64,000 nt of DNA from Leguminivora glycinivorella (Eukaryota; Arthropoda; Insecta; Lepidoptera; Tortricidae). The stretch spans positions 10,912,001 through 10,976,000 of the forward strand of contig NC_062996.1 in NCBI RefSeq assembly GCF_023078275.1, written 5' to 3'. Position numbers and translations under genes: made by a program. Positions 52,709 through 63,640 of this stretch are shown in pieces (within the stretch, counting starts at the first letter, position 1; each line of letters begins with the position of its first letter). Below the pieces are notes generated by a model. That model was not told where the DNA came from. It saw nothing but the letters and a program-made list of their open reading frames with translations, and did no database searches.

Positions 52709-53202
52709 TCATTCAGCTTTCATTCCGCCATGTCTATCCTTCGCTCGTGCCATAAGCGTCTCTATCGTCACCGGCTGATGCATCTTCTTGGTAATATTAT
52801 CATTTTGCACTTGCAACAGCACCTCCTGAGTATCATTAAGTCTTTTACACAAATTCTCGATTCTCATCTGCTTTTCCATAATCTCCGCTTTAATATCTTC
52901 AATATTCAACGCCATGTCGTCGATATCGAAATGGGGTTGTTTTCTTTTTCAAAATTTGCGAAGCTTTCTAGTCGTAGTTGGAGCAACTGATTTTCAACAC
53001 GAGAAGTTTTGTGCTGGTAGTCGATACACTTCTTTCCGAACTGCTTGCGAGTCTCCACGACTGCAGTCATTAAATTCTCGCATCTTTCCACTAATGATAG
53101 CTCGTCTACGTCTGAAATAAGAATGTATAATATAAAAATTAAACATTACACTTTTAGTGTGTACACATTGGATGAATTGTATTAAATGAAGTACTAACCC
53201 AT
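52709..53202 (-). CDS. Small coiled-coil protein gene with two overlapping reading frames
   Basis: Not recognised. The ATG at 53202 (GAATGG) is followed at once by a donor (GTTAGT); acceptor ATTTCAG at 53112-53114. The joined frame reads MDVDELSLVERCENLM... to a stop at 52906 (69 residues, strongly helical, Glu/Lys/Gln rich). A second frame starts at ATG 52915, overlapping in ATGGCGTTGA, and runs to 52709 (MALNIEDIKAEIMEKQMRIE..., 68 residues, also helical). Both look like real protein. Either the gene makes two small proteins from one transcript, or a single-base difference near 52925 hides one protein of about 140 residues. The spliced start is inferred, not proven. Confidence 0.55.
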
Positions 53203-53675
53203 TCTTTACAAGCTTTTTATTAAATCTTGTAAACAGCCGTGACTGCTCGTTTTGTAAGCGTATAAAATTAAAAACAATCTAATACAATCCTGAGAGAATC
53301 TTGAAAAAGACGTTAATTTTGTCAATCCATTGTCAATCTGACATTTGAAGTGCATTTGAACCTATGGAAGTGAAACATCAACAAAAAATTTGAATTCATG
53401 TGGCAACATTGTTGTGTGTTTATTTTTAAAGGTTCTTTCATGTGCAAATAGTACATACAAAAATAAGAAGGATAAAAAATAACATTGAAACAATCAAAAA
53501 AGTGAATACAATTTAGTGACATTCAAAAAGAGTGAAAGTTTATTATAAATAAATCAATCTGTTTTAATCCTCAATTGAATTATTTCTTCATAAATCTATC
53601 TGTATAAAGTACCTTTTTCTACTAAAGTTGCCAAAGCTAAAATAAAATAACTACCAAACGTGGAAAGAAAAGGTT

Positions 53676-54325
53676 TTTTTTTTTTTTTTTTAAATCTTTA
53701 TTTGGGTAAAAGGCCTTTATCGCTTAGCGATGATGCCGGCCTCATTGTAATTACATAGTGTGATTAATTTCTACAATTAAACAGTCTTATAATCAGATAA
53801 TATAACTTAATAGCTTGCCTAGATGTGGGTTGAGATAGCAAACTATTACAAATGCCCACGTCAATTAGGTTGATTTTGGTTTGCTTAACAAATGCCCTGC
53901 GGTCGGCCCCGATCCGGGCACACTCCACCAGTGCGTGGTAGGTATCTTCTCTTACCCCACAGCTCGAGCAGTTAGGGAATCTACTACTCTCATTAGGTGT
54001 CCGAACACATTAAGTGGCATGTGCCCGGATCGCAGTCGCATACTAGTAACAACAAGTTGTCTGTTTAGCTGAGCATCGTAAAACCAGGGTATTTTGGGCG
54101 GTTCACTAACCATAGTTTTATACCATATGCCTTTCTCTTTCGACCTCCTATCAAAATGATCCTTCCAAATTTCGTAGCACTTTATTCTGACGTCTCTTAA
54201 CAAATCAGTAAAGAAAGGCATATAGTTTACAGATATACCTTCAGTAACCCCAATTTTGGCTAATTTATCGGCGATTTCGTTACCTACGACATTCACGTGT
54301 GATGGAACCCATTGGAATTGTATAT
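53676..54325 (-). mobile_element. 5'-truncated LINE with RNase H end
   Basis: T-run at 53676-53692 (poly(A) end). The minus frame encodes QWVPSHVNVVGNEIADKLAK and a C-terminal region related to the LINE at 45767. Flanked by AAAGAAAAGGTT (53664-53675, 54326-54337). Lies between the small coiled-coil gene and centrin. Confidence 0.88.
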
Positions 54326-54390
54326 AAAGAAAAGGTTGAATGTCATAACAAATTTATTATAATTACTTAATTAAAATATTATTGATAAAA

Positions 54391-54825
54391 TTAGGGAGTC
54401 ACAATATCAACACTGCTCTTTATCATCTTCATGAATTCATGCACCGAGACCTAAAACAAAAAATAACATTTAACATTAACTATACATACCTACAGCAATC
54501 TTAATAGGTCAAACGTGAAAATATCGCAGTTTTATAAAATAAAGAAATAATTACTTACAAATCCGTCGTAATCTTTGTCCGCGTCATCCATCATCTCTTC
54601 AATCTCTTCATCCGTAAGATACGTGCCTAGAATTTCGGTGACCGCCTTCAAATTTTCGAAACTAATGAGCCCTGTACAGAAAATAATTCAGACTTAAAAC
54701 ATACTAAAAATACTTACTAAAACATACTTCTCATCCTTCACAAAAATATCTAAACAATTGGATATTATATGTGTCAATTCATCCATCCATACTATCCATA
54801 CTAATATTATAAATGCGAAAGTAAC

Positions 54826-54866
<41 letters not shown>

Positions 54867-57800
54867 TACGCTTTCCCGCTTAAACCACGCAACCGATTTT
54901 GATGAAATTTGTAACAGACAATCTTTAGACCCTGAGACAGAACATAGGCTACTTTTTATTTCGAAAAAAAGGGATGAAGGGGTTGAAAAAGAGGTTGAAA
55001 GTTTGTATGGCATTTCTTAATTTTAAATGATAAAACCATGAAACTTTATATTTTAGCACTTGATAAGAAATCATTAAACATATATTTAAAGTCACATACA
55101 GGTCGAACGCGACGCGATTAATTAACATTATTTTTACCTTTAAAATAAACATGGTGGGAAATAAACATTAACTAAAAGCGGGTAGATTATATTTATTTGT
55201 CTACCCCGAACATTTATATAAATTAATATCGGGTAGTTTTGTGTTGTTTACATCTCCGGTGACATTTTGCTGGGACGTCAGTCTTCCGCGACCACGGCCA
55301 GTGCAACCTGGCCGAAACGTTGGGAAAAAAGGTAAAAATAATGTTAATTAATCGCGTTCGACCTGTATGTGACTTTAAATATGTGTACAAAGCGCGAGAA
55401 CTTAAAGTGTTATATCATTAAACATCTTGATAAGGGATAGGGATAGGGATAGCGATAGGGATAGCGATAGGGATAGCGATAGGGATAGCGATAGGGATAG
55501 CGATAGGGATAGCGATAGCGATAGCGTTAGCGATAGCGATAGAGATAGCGATAGCGATAGCGATAGCGATACGGATACGGATAATATGGGTATCGTTAGA
55601 GGGATACGGATAATCGGTCGGCGGTCTCTTACAATCAATGTGCTCTAAGACGATCGTTGTTTGCTTGCTTGAAGATTATGTTTGCGATAAGTATAAGCAA
55701 AATGTAAAAAATTGTAAGGGATAATAGAAAAAAGTACTTTTTACCCACCGATCAGTGTCTAAATACGGGCTATGTGGGATGTTTATAAAGGTTTCCCCAG
55801 CGTATATAAAATTACCTACGCTGTGGTCGATGTGTAATATTTCTACAATCATTGCAAGCAAAAGTATTATGTGCAATCGAAATAATCGCAGATAAATATA
55901 CCTACAGAGAAACCTACGGTCCCTACGGATCCAAATGAAAATCTTAATGAATACTTTTATTACGCGGGCGAAGCCGCGGGTAAAAGCTAGTCTTGGAATA
56001 AATTTACAGTGGAAAACTACTGCCTTGGGTGAGACTTGAACTCACTAGACCCGGATCGATACTCCAGCACTCTGCCATGTGAGCTACTAAAGACCTTATC
56101 AACACCAAATAGGTAACCACAAAAATTAAAATGTATTAAATATAGACGGTAAACCAAATCTTGGGACAAAAAAGGCGGCAAATTAGATAACTATAAAGCT
56201 CAGTGGCCAATTGTCTTCATAAAACGGGTGCCTTTCTAAACCTTGATATTGGTGGAAACATCGACGTCCTCTAAATATTAAATATTGATTGAAAATCTTA
56301 GGACAAAGGTTTAATTCCCATAGAAAATTTAATTTGGCGCTATGTTTTACTTAATTCCAATATTTAGTTGACTGTATTGTACAGGGTGGTCCAAACCTTG
56401 ACGTCAAGTATTTTTTTTAGATTCCTCAAATCGTGGGCTATCAGAATATATCCCATGTATATTATTGTAATTTTCGAGTTCCAAATTTTTGATTTCACTT
56501 TCCTTCAAAGAATTATTTAAAAAAAACTGTCGAGTTTTTTTGCTAGTTTCTTTTTGCATAATCATCACTACAAACGATGCATTTACTGAAAAAAAAAACA
56601 GCGTCCTCACTTTGATGCAAGTCGGAAAAAAATACCAATTTCAATGTTTTACGTTCTAATTTTTTTTTGCTTTTAAGGCTTATGGTCAAGCGCGGGTTGT
56701 AAAATTACCGAAAATCATTCATGGTATTTTCTTAATTTAAGTACAAAATGTTAAGTTTGATACGTTTTGAAAGTAAAACTTTGAAGTTGGTATTTTTTTT
56801 ATCCAAATTGTGTCAAAAGTGAGGACGTTGATTTTTTTTCAGTAAATGCGTCGTTTGTAGTGATGATTTTACAAAAAGAAACTAGTAAAGAAGCTCCACA
56901 GTTTTTTTAATAAATTAATTTCTTCCTCAAGAATTTCTCAGGGAAGAAAATTTCATAAATTCGTAACTCGAAAAGTACAAAAAATCGGCCAATATACACA
57001 GGGTTTATTCTGATAGCCCATGATGTGAGGAATGTAAAAAAAAAAAATTATGTCAAGGTTTGGACCACCCTGTAGGCTGTAAAATTGATACCAGTGTCAT
57101 CGCCGTCGAAGAGACGGAAACTCTTCATGATATCCCCATCAGTGTCGAGAGCCATGACTTTACGCATGATGAGCGTCTCGAAGTTCTCGAAGCTCAGCTT
57201 CCCAGAGTTACCCTTGTCCACCTTGTTGATCATGTGCTGCAGCTCCTCGGCCGTTGGCTCGTAACCTGTTAGTAAACTTCAAGTTTTATTATTTGGAAGA
57301 ATACACATAATACGTCTTAAGACTGATGACGTCCACTAATCTCAAAAATTTGCGTTCTTTACAATTACTTTGAACGATAAAATCGATACTTCGGGAACCG
57401 TATACGTAATTTGTAAAATTTGGTATTTGAAAATAATAGAAATTTCGAGAGCTAAAATTTATATTTATGACATCACATATTATATCATACCTAGAGCTTT
57501 TACAGCCACTCGAAAATCTTGAGCGTTAATTTTTCCTTCTCCAGTATAATCCAACAGATTAAATGCTTGGCGCAAATCATCTTCCTGTAATTAATAGGAT
57601 TAAAAGAATTTAAGTAAAAGCTAAATATATTTTGGCGACTGTTCCTGCAGTACTTCTACCAGAACAAATGAAATCGGAGGAGTTCCTATAATTTTTATAA
57701 CACTTTTTAATATCTAGACAAACTTATACAAGCTTCCATACAATGATTTCCATCATTGGGAATTGGGAAGCAATCGATCATGATCATGAACATGAACCAA

Positions 57801-58025
57801 TTCCATTGCAATGCAGCTATAGCATGGGTACTGTGAGTTTGGCCGTAGCCCTGGCTCAATGATAAAAAAGTTGATAAACAATGCTAAACGAACAACCACC
57901 TGTTCTTTAGTAAATGTAAGTTTAGCGTGCACTTCACGGTTGCCAATTATTTCTTCTTTTTCCTCAACTTTTTCCTCTTTCTCAACCGAGAATTCAGCAG
58001 TGACAGAAAATACGTTGTCTTCCAT
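54391..58025 (-). CDS. Centrin-like EF-hand protein
   Basis: Centrins are calmodulin-like proteins of centrioles and basal bodies; some also act in nucleotide excision repair. Five exons: 58025-57900, 57584-57491, 57265-57092, 54671-54559, 54450-54391, all with GT-AG borders and matching phases, giving 188 residues. A Glu/Lys-rich N-terminal extension (about 42 residues) precedes four EF-hands: DYTGEGKINAQD, DKGNSGKLSFEN, DGDDTGLISFEN and DKDYDGFVSVHE. Only the fourth loop is canonical; the third ends in Asn as in other centrins. Linker motifs KALGYEPTAEELQHMINKVD and LGTYLTDEEIEEMM identify a centrin rather than calmodulin. Divergent from SmD1. Confidence 0.9.
55077..55384. repeat. Palindromic MITE inside the Helitron
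   Basis: Inverted arms around TTAATTAATCGCGTTCGACC and its complement, with ends ATATTTAAAGTCACATACAG and complement. Includes hairpin motif copy 4. Confidence 0.8.
55279..55326 (+). other. Hairpin motif, copy 4
   Basis: CAGTCT, TTCC/GGAA outer pairing, GACCACG, inner stem GGCCAG/CTGGCC, CGAAACGTTGGG. Confidence 0.65.
55431..55582. repeat. GATAGG/GATAGC hexamer array
   Basis: About 25 hexamer units alternating GATAGG, GATAGC and GATACG. Both strands are open by composition only. Confidence 0.9.
56028..56095 (-). mobile_element. tRNA-derived SINE head
   Basis: Minus strand TAGCTCACATGGCAGAGTGC (A box) and GAGTTCAAGTCTCACC (B box). Directly follows the Helitron end. The cloverleaf is incomplete, so it is not called a tRNA. 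Confidence 0.5.
56141..56376. mobile_element. MITE, TATAGACGGTCAACCAAA family
   Basis: Ends TATAGACGGTAAACCAAATC and TTTAGTTGACTGTA. Relatives at 25615-26401 and 58204-58432. Confidence 0.75.
56382..57072. mobile_element. Long palindromic MITE, TA-flanked, next to the centrin exon 3 donor
   Basis: Ends CAGGGTGGTCCAAACCTTGA and complement, flanked by TA. The arms (about 340 bp each) pair imperfectly along their whole length (TCACTACAAACGATGCATTT / AAATGCGTCGTTTGTAGTGA). The right end lies 19 bp from the exon 3 boundary. Confidence 0.88.
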
Positions 58026-58203
58026 TGTGTGCGCATTAAATCTATATGGCTACGGCTGCATCGATCAAACGGTCTCTTAGCAATGAAGTTTCCCGCGGTT
58101 TTGAACAGATTGTCGGTCATGTTTCAGGACAGGAGGATTGTGGGTCATGTTGCAGTAGTTTCAGGACTTTAGAAGCGGCATTTATGTATTTATTGTAAGT
58201 AAT

Positions 58204-58432
58204 TATAGACGGTCGACCAAATCTTGGCACTAAAAGATAGCGCGAAATTCAAATTTTCTAAGGGAATGAAACCTTCGCTTCAATATTTAGGGGAATTTTC
58301 AATAAATTTTTAAGTATTTATGGGTCGTCAATGGTTCCATGAACGCCAAGGTTTAGGAAGGCACGCGTTTTGTGAAGATGATTGTCCAGTGAGGCCTACA
58401 TTTTTCATTAGCCAAGATTTGGTTGACCGTAG
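58204..58432. mobile_element. MITE, TATAGACGGTCGACCAAA family, in the centrin-SmD1 promoter interval
   Basis: Ends TATAGACGGTCGACCAAATC and GATTTGGTTGACCGTA. It occupies about a quarter of the 929-bp divergent interval. Confidence 0.8.
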
Positions 58433-58954
58433 GTATAGTAATCAGTTTACCTGCTCCTGTGTGAACACTAGCCGTGCACAGATTGGTTTGTTTACCAACT
58501 CCTCCTTTTCTTCCACAACACCTACGATAGCTGATAAATCGTCGAATGACATCATTATTGTAAATTACAAGATGTAGACTAGAAACCAAAGTGTGTTTTA
58601 TATTATATTTATACAAATACTCAAGAAGAAGGGAGATTACTAATAAATCTATGAGTGATTGAAGTCTGTGCGTCAATTTCCAGAGTGGAGGTAGACGTAA
58701 GAGTAATATGCCAGTATTAAATTAATTCATAAGCAGATAAAGAGATTTTATGCGCCTGAATTTAAAATTATGATCAAATTCTACCATTCCTTTATATTTT
58801 TTTGTAACAGTAACATTACATTCAGTTGTCAGTTGTTTAACAGAAAAAAAAAAATTGACGCCGCCATCTTGCATTGTTTGCTGTTTGAGGTTAGAATAGG
58901 CGGGCAGACGCCGGAATTGTTTTTGTATTTAACTAGCTAAAATTAAACTTAACC

Positions 58955-59335
58955 ATGAAACTGGTTCGTTTTTTGATGAAACTTAGTCATGAAACAGTGA
59001 CAATAGAGCTGAAGAATGGCAGCGTTGTCCACGGAACAATCACAGGCGTCGATGTCGCCATGAACACGCATTTAAAGGCTGTAAAAGTAACGCTTAAAAA
59101 CAAAGAGGAGCTGCAGTTGGAGACTTTGAGCATTCGCGGGAACAATATTAGGTACTACCTGTTACCTGACAGTCTACCTTTGGAGACCCTTCTGATTGAT
59201 GATGCGCCGAGAGGGCGCGGCAAGCGTGAAGGTTTCCCGAGAGGCGGCGGGGCCCGCGGCGGCCGCGGCAGAGGCCGCGGAGGCCCGAGGGGTGGCCGAG
59301 GAGGCCGGGGAGGCCGTGGTCGCGGCCGACGATAA
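58955..59335 (+). CDS. SNRPD1: Small nuclear ribonucleoprotein SmD1
   Basis: Core Sm protein of the spliceosomal U1, U2, U4 and U5 snRNPs; forms part of the seven-member ring on snRNA. 126 residues. LSm fold at about 1-83: MKLVRFLMKLSHETVTIELK, the Sm1 motif GSVVHGTITGVDVAMNTHL and the Sm2 motif LSIRGNNIRYYLLPDSL. The Gly/Arg-rich tail (about 84-126) with RG repeats is the usual target of arginine methylation. Start ATG at 58955 in AACCATGA. Single exon. ATTAAA near 59469 is a possible poly(A) signal. Confidence 0.96.
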   Translation: MKLVRFLMKLSHETVTIELKNGSVVHGTITGVDVAMNTHLKAVKVTLKNKEELQLETLSIRGNNIRYYLLPDSLPLETLLIDDAPRGRGKREGFPRGGGARGGRGRGRGGPRGGRGGRGGRGRGRR

Positions 59336-60465
59336 ACTAGTTCGTAAGCTACAACCTAAGATTGTGCGTGATTATTAATTATAAGACTATTCCACATTCT
59401 GTGTTTTAATTTCTAATTATCATATCCCTCAAGGTGAGTGAGTGTGCTTAAATCATGTGGGGCTTGAATTAAAGCTTTCCTAGATACCTAAGCTGATGGA
59501 GTGTTCCAGGATTAGCTAACTAACTGTTTACAAAGTATAATATAATCCTGTGTTATGGTTAACTCATGGTACCTATTTGGTTAACTCTGTTACATAGACT
59601 AGTAATTAACTAATAGGCTAATAACTTAAAAATCTTTCATTTCATGATATCTTTGCTTAACTCTTGTATCTAAACAAGGTTCAGTCAACAGTTTGGTGTA
59701 ATTTTTAAAGATCTTTATAAAAACCTTTACCAAATTAAAGTGTATCCATATTCTATGAGGAAAAAAATCTCATTTAAAAACCGGGTAAGCTAAGAAGAAA
59801 AAAAATTCTTCATAGAAAACTGCAAAAAATAATGGTTTTCTGCAAAGAACAAAAAATCCTATTGCATAACCCAGTTAGCTAAGAAGAATTAGTTTTCCTC
59901 ATACAAAACCAGTTATCAAACTTGGTTATCTACGAGGAACAATGTCTGATGTCTGAAGCCAAAGAATTTAAATCTCTATACAATTCGGGAAATCCTTCTC
60001 AAGTCTTGAGCACCAAGTCTCTTAAAGGGTTAACACCACATGCCTGCAAAAGACTTGAATCCATGCCAAATCCATCTTGGTAATACTTACATGGGGAACC
60101 AGGTAACTAGAAAATTATAATTACTGAAATCATTGCAAAATCTCATAATGTGTGTTTAGTTTGCTTAAATTTAAATACATACTTATATACATAGAAAACA
60201 TCCATGTGATCCATAACTCAGGAACAAATATCTGTGCTCATCACACAAAGGAGCAAGGCCACAAGGGTCGCTGAAGATAGGAAGGCGTAGCGCGAGCTTG
60301 TGAAGGCCCTTTCACCTCTAGGGTACTGTCGGCTTTTAAGATGTATGAGCTTTTAAGTGGAAAAAGACAAAATACCTCTATTTGATCTACTCCATTGAGA
60401 TGTTGTGCCTCCGTACTAACTCACTAAGTTTGGCTTGGGACTGTCTCATGTGTCATCACTACATA

Positions 60466-60632
60466 GTATAAAACAAAGTCGCTTTCTCTGTCCCTATGTC
60501 CCTATGTATGCTTAAATCTTTAAAACTACGCAACGGATTTTGATGCGGTTTTTTTTAATAGATAGAGTGATTCTAGAGGAAGGTTTACATGTAGGTATAG
60601 TACCCGTGTGAAGCCGGGGCGGGTCGCTAGTA
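60466..60632 (+). mobile_element. Helitron-like element, 3' end GCTAGT
   Basis: Ends GAAGCCGGGGCGGGTCGCTAG followed by T, preceded by CTACGCAACGGATTTTGATG. A different subfamily from Lep1. Confidence 0.55.
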
Positions 60633-60654
60633 TGTAATATTTTATAGAAATACT

Positions 60655-60815
60655 TGCTTTTGGCCGCGGCTTCACTCGCGTTAGAAAGAGACAAAAAGTA
60701 GCCTATTTCACTCTTCATCCCTTCAACTATCTGTACTTAAAAAAAATCACGTCAATTCGTCGTTCCGTTTTGCCGTGAAAGACGGACAAACAAACAGATA
60801 ATATTATAACAATAT
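60655..60815 (-). mobile_element. Lep1 Helitron fragment, reverse
   Basis: GGCCGCGGCTTCACTCGCG, AGAGACAAAAAGTAGCCTAT and GTGAAAGACGGACAAACAAA match the other Lep1 copies in reverse. Confidence 0.6.
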
Positions 60816-61284
60816 AATATCATTTATAATATTATAATATCGTCCTATTGCAGTCTTTTTACACTACCTAAAAGTTAACATAGAAATACCCTGCAAACCG
60901 TTTTCTTACATTTATATTACTAAATATAGTATATAATTATATTTTCACAGAAAACGATAATTTATAGAGTTGCATTACAATTTTAGAAACAATAAATTAT
61001 CGACTTGAGGCGCCATCTAGTGTTGAGTAGACATAATATTTGTTGTATCTATATCACGACAGATGGCGCTAGTAGTCTTCAACATAGCAAATAATTTTAA
61101 TGGAGAGTGCATTTACGTAAAATTAATAACAAATTCACATGGATTTGTCCATGATTTCTGTATGAAACAATGTATTTCATTCAATACCGCGACGATGGGT
61201 AATGTATAGTAGATGTATGCGCATATTTTTATTTAGTTGTTGTGTGCGGTGACTAAATAAATGTATGTTTTTTGTATGGAAAGC

Positions 61285-61400
61285 GAACCACCTTAAGAAT
61301 TTCACCACCCTTTTCTACCCGTGGGTGTCGTAGAAGCCGACTGTGGGATAAATTGAAGTTGTTTCATGTGCTCTGCCTACCCCATTATGGGATACAGGCC
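61285..61400 (+). mobile_element. SINE-like unit, internally deleted
   Basis: Joins CTTAAGAATTTCACCACCC to TGTGCTCTGCCTACCCC and GGGATACAGG; the middle of the family consensus is missing. Confidence 0.65.
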
Positions 61401-62939
61401 GGGATATAGACCGTGATTACCTTTTTGATTTTTCACGATCACGGAAAACTGAAGAAAGCGGGTGGATGTCAAAGTTGCGTAGACAGCGCGCGATCTACCC
61501 TCCCTCGCAAATTAAGTCCAACCTAAAGAAAATCGAAGGAACCAGCATAGTGACTACACAGTCTACGGAACGCTAAAAGCGATAAGTTTGTGGCTCTTGA
61601 GTCAGTTAGAGGGCGCCACCGCCGCTGTCATACGCAGGTGCACAATTGATGACGTCACACTGCATTCGCTTTAGGGTTGTGCCACGAATTTTCTTTTATG
61701 AGTCGATATCGTTATAATATAATACTTAACTGGGTACTTGACACATGTTAAATAGTACGATAAAATATTGTTTATTGGACAGATAATGAGATTCTTAAAA
61801 AAACATTTGTCTTTCCCATCACGGAACAATGGTATTCCGGACCTTTGGGAGGCGTGCGCGGGGCCGAAGCCAATGCGTAGAGGCCCTTTCGACACTTTAA
61901 TGAAATGTAAGGGTACACCGAGCGGATGTTGCCCTTGCCCGTATCATGGGACACACGCAGAGGCAACACCCGCCAGGGTGTAAGGACTATTTGAGAGTTA
62001 ATGGAATCTAAAATGAACTGGTCTATTTTGATGAAAGTGATGGACTAAATACTGGACTATGGATAAAAAACCGGACGCCTGCCTAATAAAACGGTATCCA
62101 ATAATAAAACGGTATCCAAAAAACATTATTATTACAAAATACTAGATTCTGATCTCTCAAAATTCAGTTTTTTTTTAACTTTCTATATATAGGTCTGGTT
62201 ATTGAAGAAAATTCATATCGATTGACATTATTTACAAAATACTAACAAGTATGTAGCCAATTATGACAATATTTTTTTCCCCTCACTAGCTCGGAAACAC
62301 GTGTTTTGTCCTTTAATACCAACGGGTAAAAACGCATTTTATCCACTAGTGGGTAAAGTGATTTGACCTTGAATAAAGTCAAATTAACTGCTTTAAAATT
62401 GATAAAAGTAGGTGAATCTAGTAATAAAGATGATTTACCACCTGTGGAACTACTGGATGCAGTGATAAACGCATTTTTTGCATTGTAGTTTCCTCGCTAT
62501 AGTGAGGGGAAAAGTTTTGTGTTACACTCGGGTGCAAATGTATTTTACTTCTCGTGTGTTCAAAAACTCGCAAGTTCAGGATTCTATTCTCGAACCACTC
62601 GCTTCGCTCGTGGTTCAACTATAGAATCCTTTCACTTGCTCGTTTTTCAATTCCACACTCGGCGTCAAAATACAACTTTGCCCCCTTGTATAACAAATAA
62701 CTATTTTAATCTAACTCAAAATAAAAATTCCATACAATAAATATCATAAACAAGGCAATCAAAAAAAAAGAAAACTAAAAATCTAAGTCTAAAGAGGGCC
62801 CTGAGGCATAGTGCCCGAGATGTTGGCAGCATTTCCTCGCTGAATCGCAATAAAATCGAGACCCTCGGTCCGTGGGGCCCGGGCGCCCAGATTTCATACA
62901 AGGACTTGGCGAAGCGGCTGACCCGCTGACTGATACTAC

Positions 62940-63138
62940 GGGGGACATAACCTAACCACAAAATTAAAATTTTGAAAAACCCCCGACCGCGACATAGTAG
63001 ACCGATTTTCATGAAACATGACTAAGAACACTCCCGACTAACTCAGCTTTCAGACAAAAAAACTAAATCTAAATCGGTTCATCCGTTCGGGAGCTACGAT
63101 GCCACAGACAGACACACACACAGACAGACAGACAGAGT

Positions 63139-63189
<51 letters not shown>

Positions 63190-63235
63190 CGTCAAACTTA
63201 TAACACCCCTTCGTTTTTGCGTCGGGGGTTAAAAA
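62940..63235 (-). repeat. Dispersed repeat, reverse copy of the 10323-10615 family
   Basis: Reverse orientation, with a (GACA)n array of about 20 units and TTTTTGCGTCGGGGGTTAAAA at its end. Confidence 0.8.
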
Positions 63236-63387
63236 GAGCTGGCAGCTTCCTCGTTCAACGTCTAAGCATCGAAAATTAACTATTTGTTAGATTCGAACAT
63301 TATCATATTTTGAAAATTAACTCTAAATACGATATGGATGAGATTTGATCGTATCAGTGTCGAAAGTGAAGATTTCTTTAAAAACCT

Positions 63388-63640
63388 TCTTTTTAACCCC
63401 CGACGCAAAAACGACGGGCTGTTACAAGTTTGACGTGTCTGTCTGTCTGTCTGTCTGTCTGTGTGTGTGTCTGTCTGTGACATCGTGGCTCCCGAACGGA
63501 TGAACCGATTTTGATTTAGTTTTTTTGTCTGAAAGCTGAGTTAGTCGGGAGTGTTCTTAGCCATGTTTCATGAAAATCGGTCTGCTATACAACGTCGCTA
63601 TCGCGCGTTTATTATTATTTTTTTAATTTTGTGGTTAGGT
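63388..63640 (+). repeat. Dispersed repeat, direct copy of the 10323-10615 family
   Basis: TTTTTAACCCCCGACGCAAA start and short TGTC array. Forms a head-to-head pair with 62940-63235. Confidence 0.8.

Larger units (their letters stand above)
54795..55990 (+). mobile_element. Lep1-type Helitron, expanded by internal repeats
   Basis: TCCATACTAATATTATAAAT start, GAAGCCGCGGGTAAAAGCTAG end, between A and T. Carries a TGTC array, a palindromic MITE and a GATAGG/GATAGC array. Lies in centrin intron 3. Confidence 0.7.

Noticed and set aside
53199..53280. Longer first exon for the small coiled-coil gene (frame ending ...KKLVKNG)
   Set aside because: Its phase does not join the acceptor at 53111; only the ATG G start does.
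55402..55648. Open frames of Asp/Arg/Ser and Leu/Ser repeats
   Set aside because: Created by the hexamer array; no start context or conservation visible.
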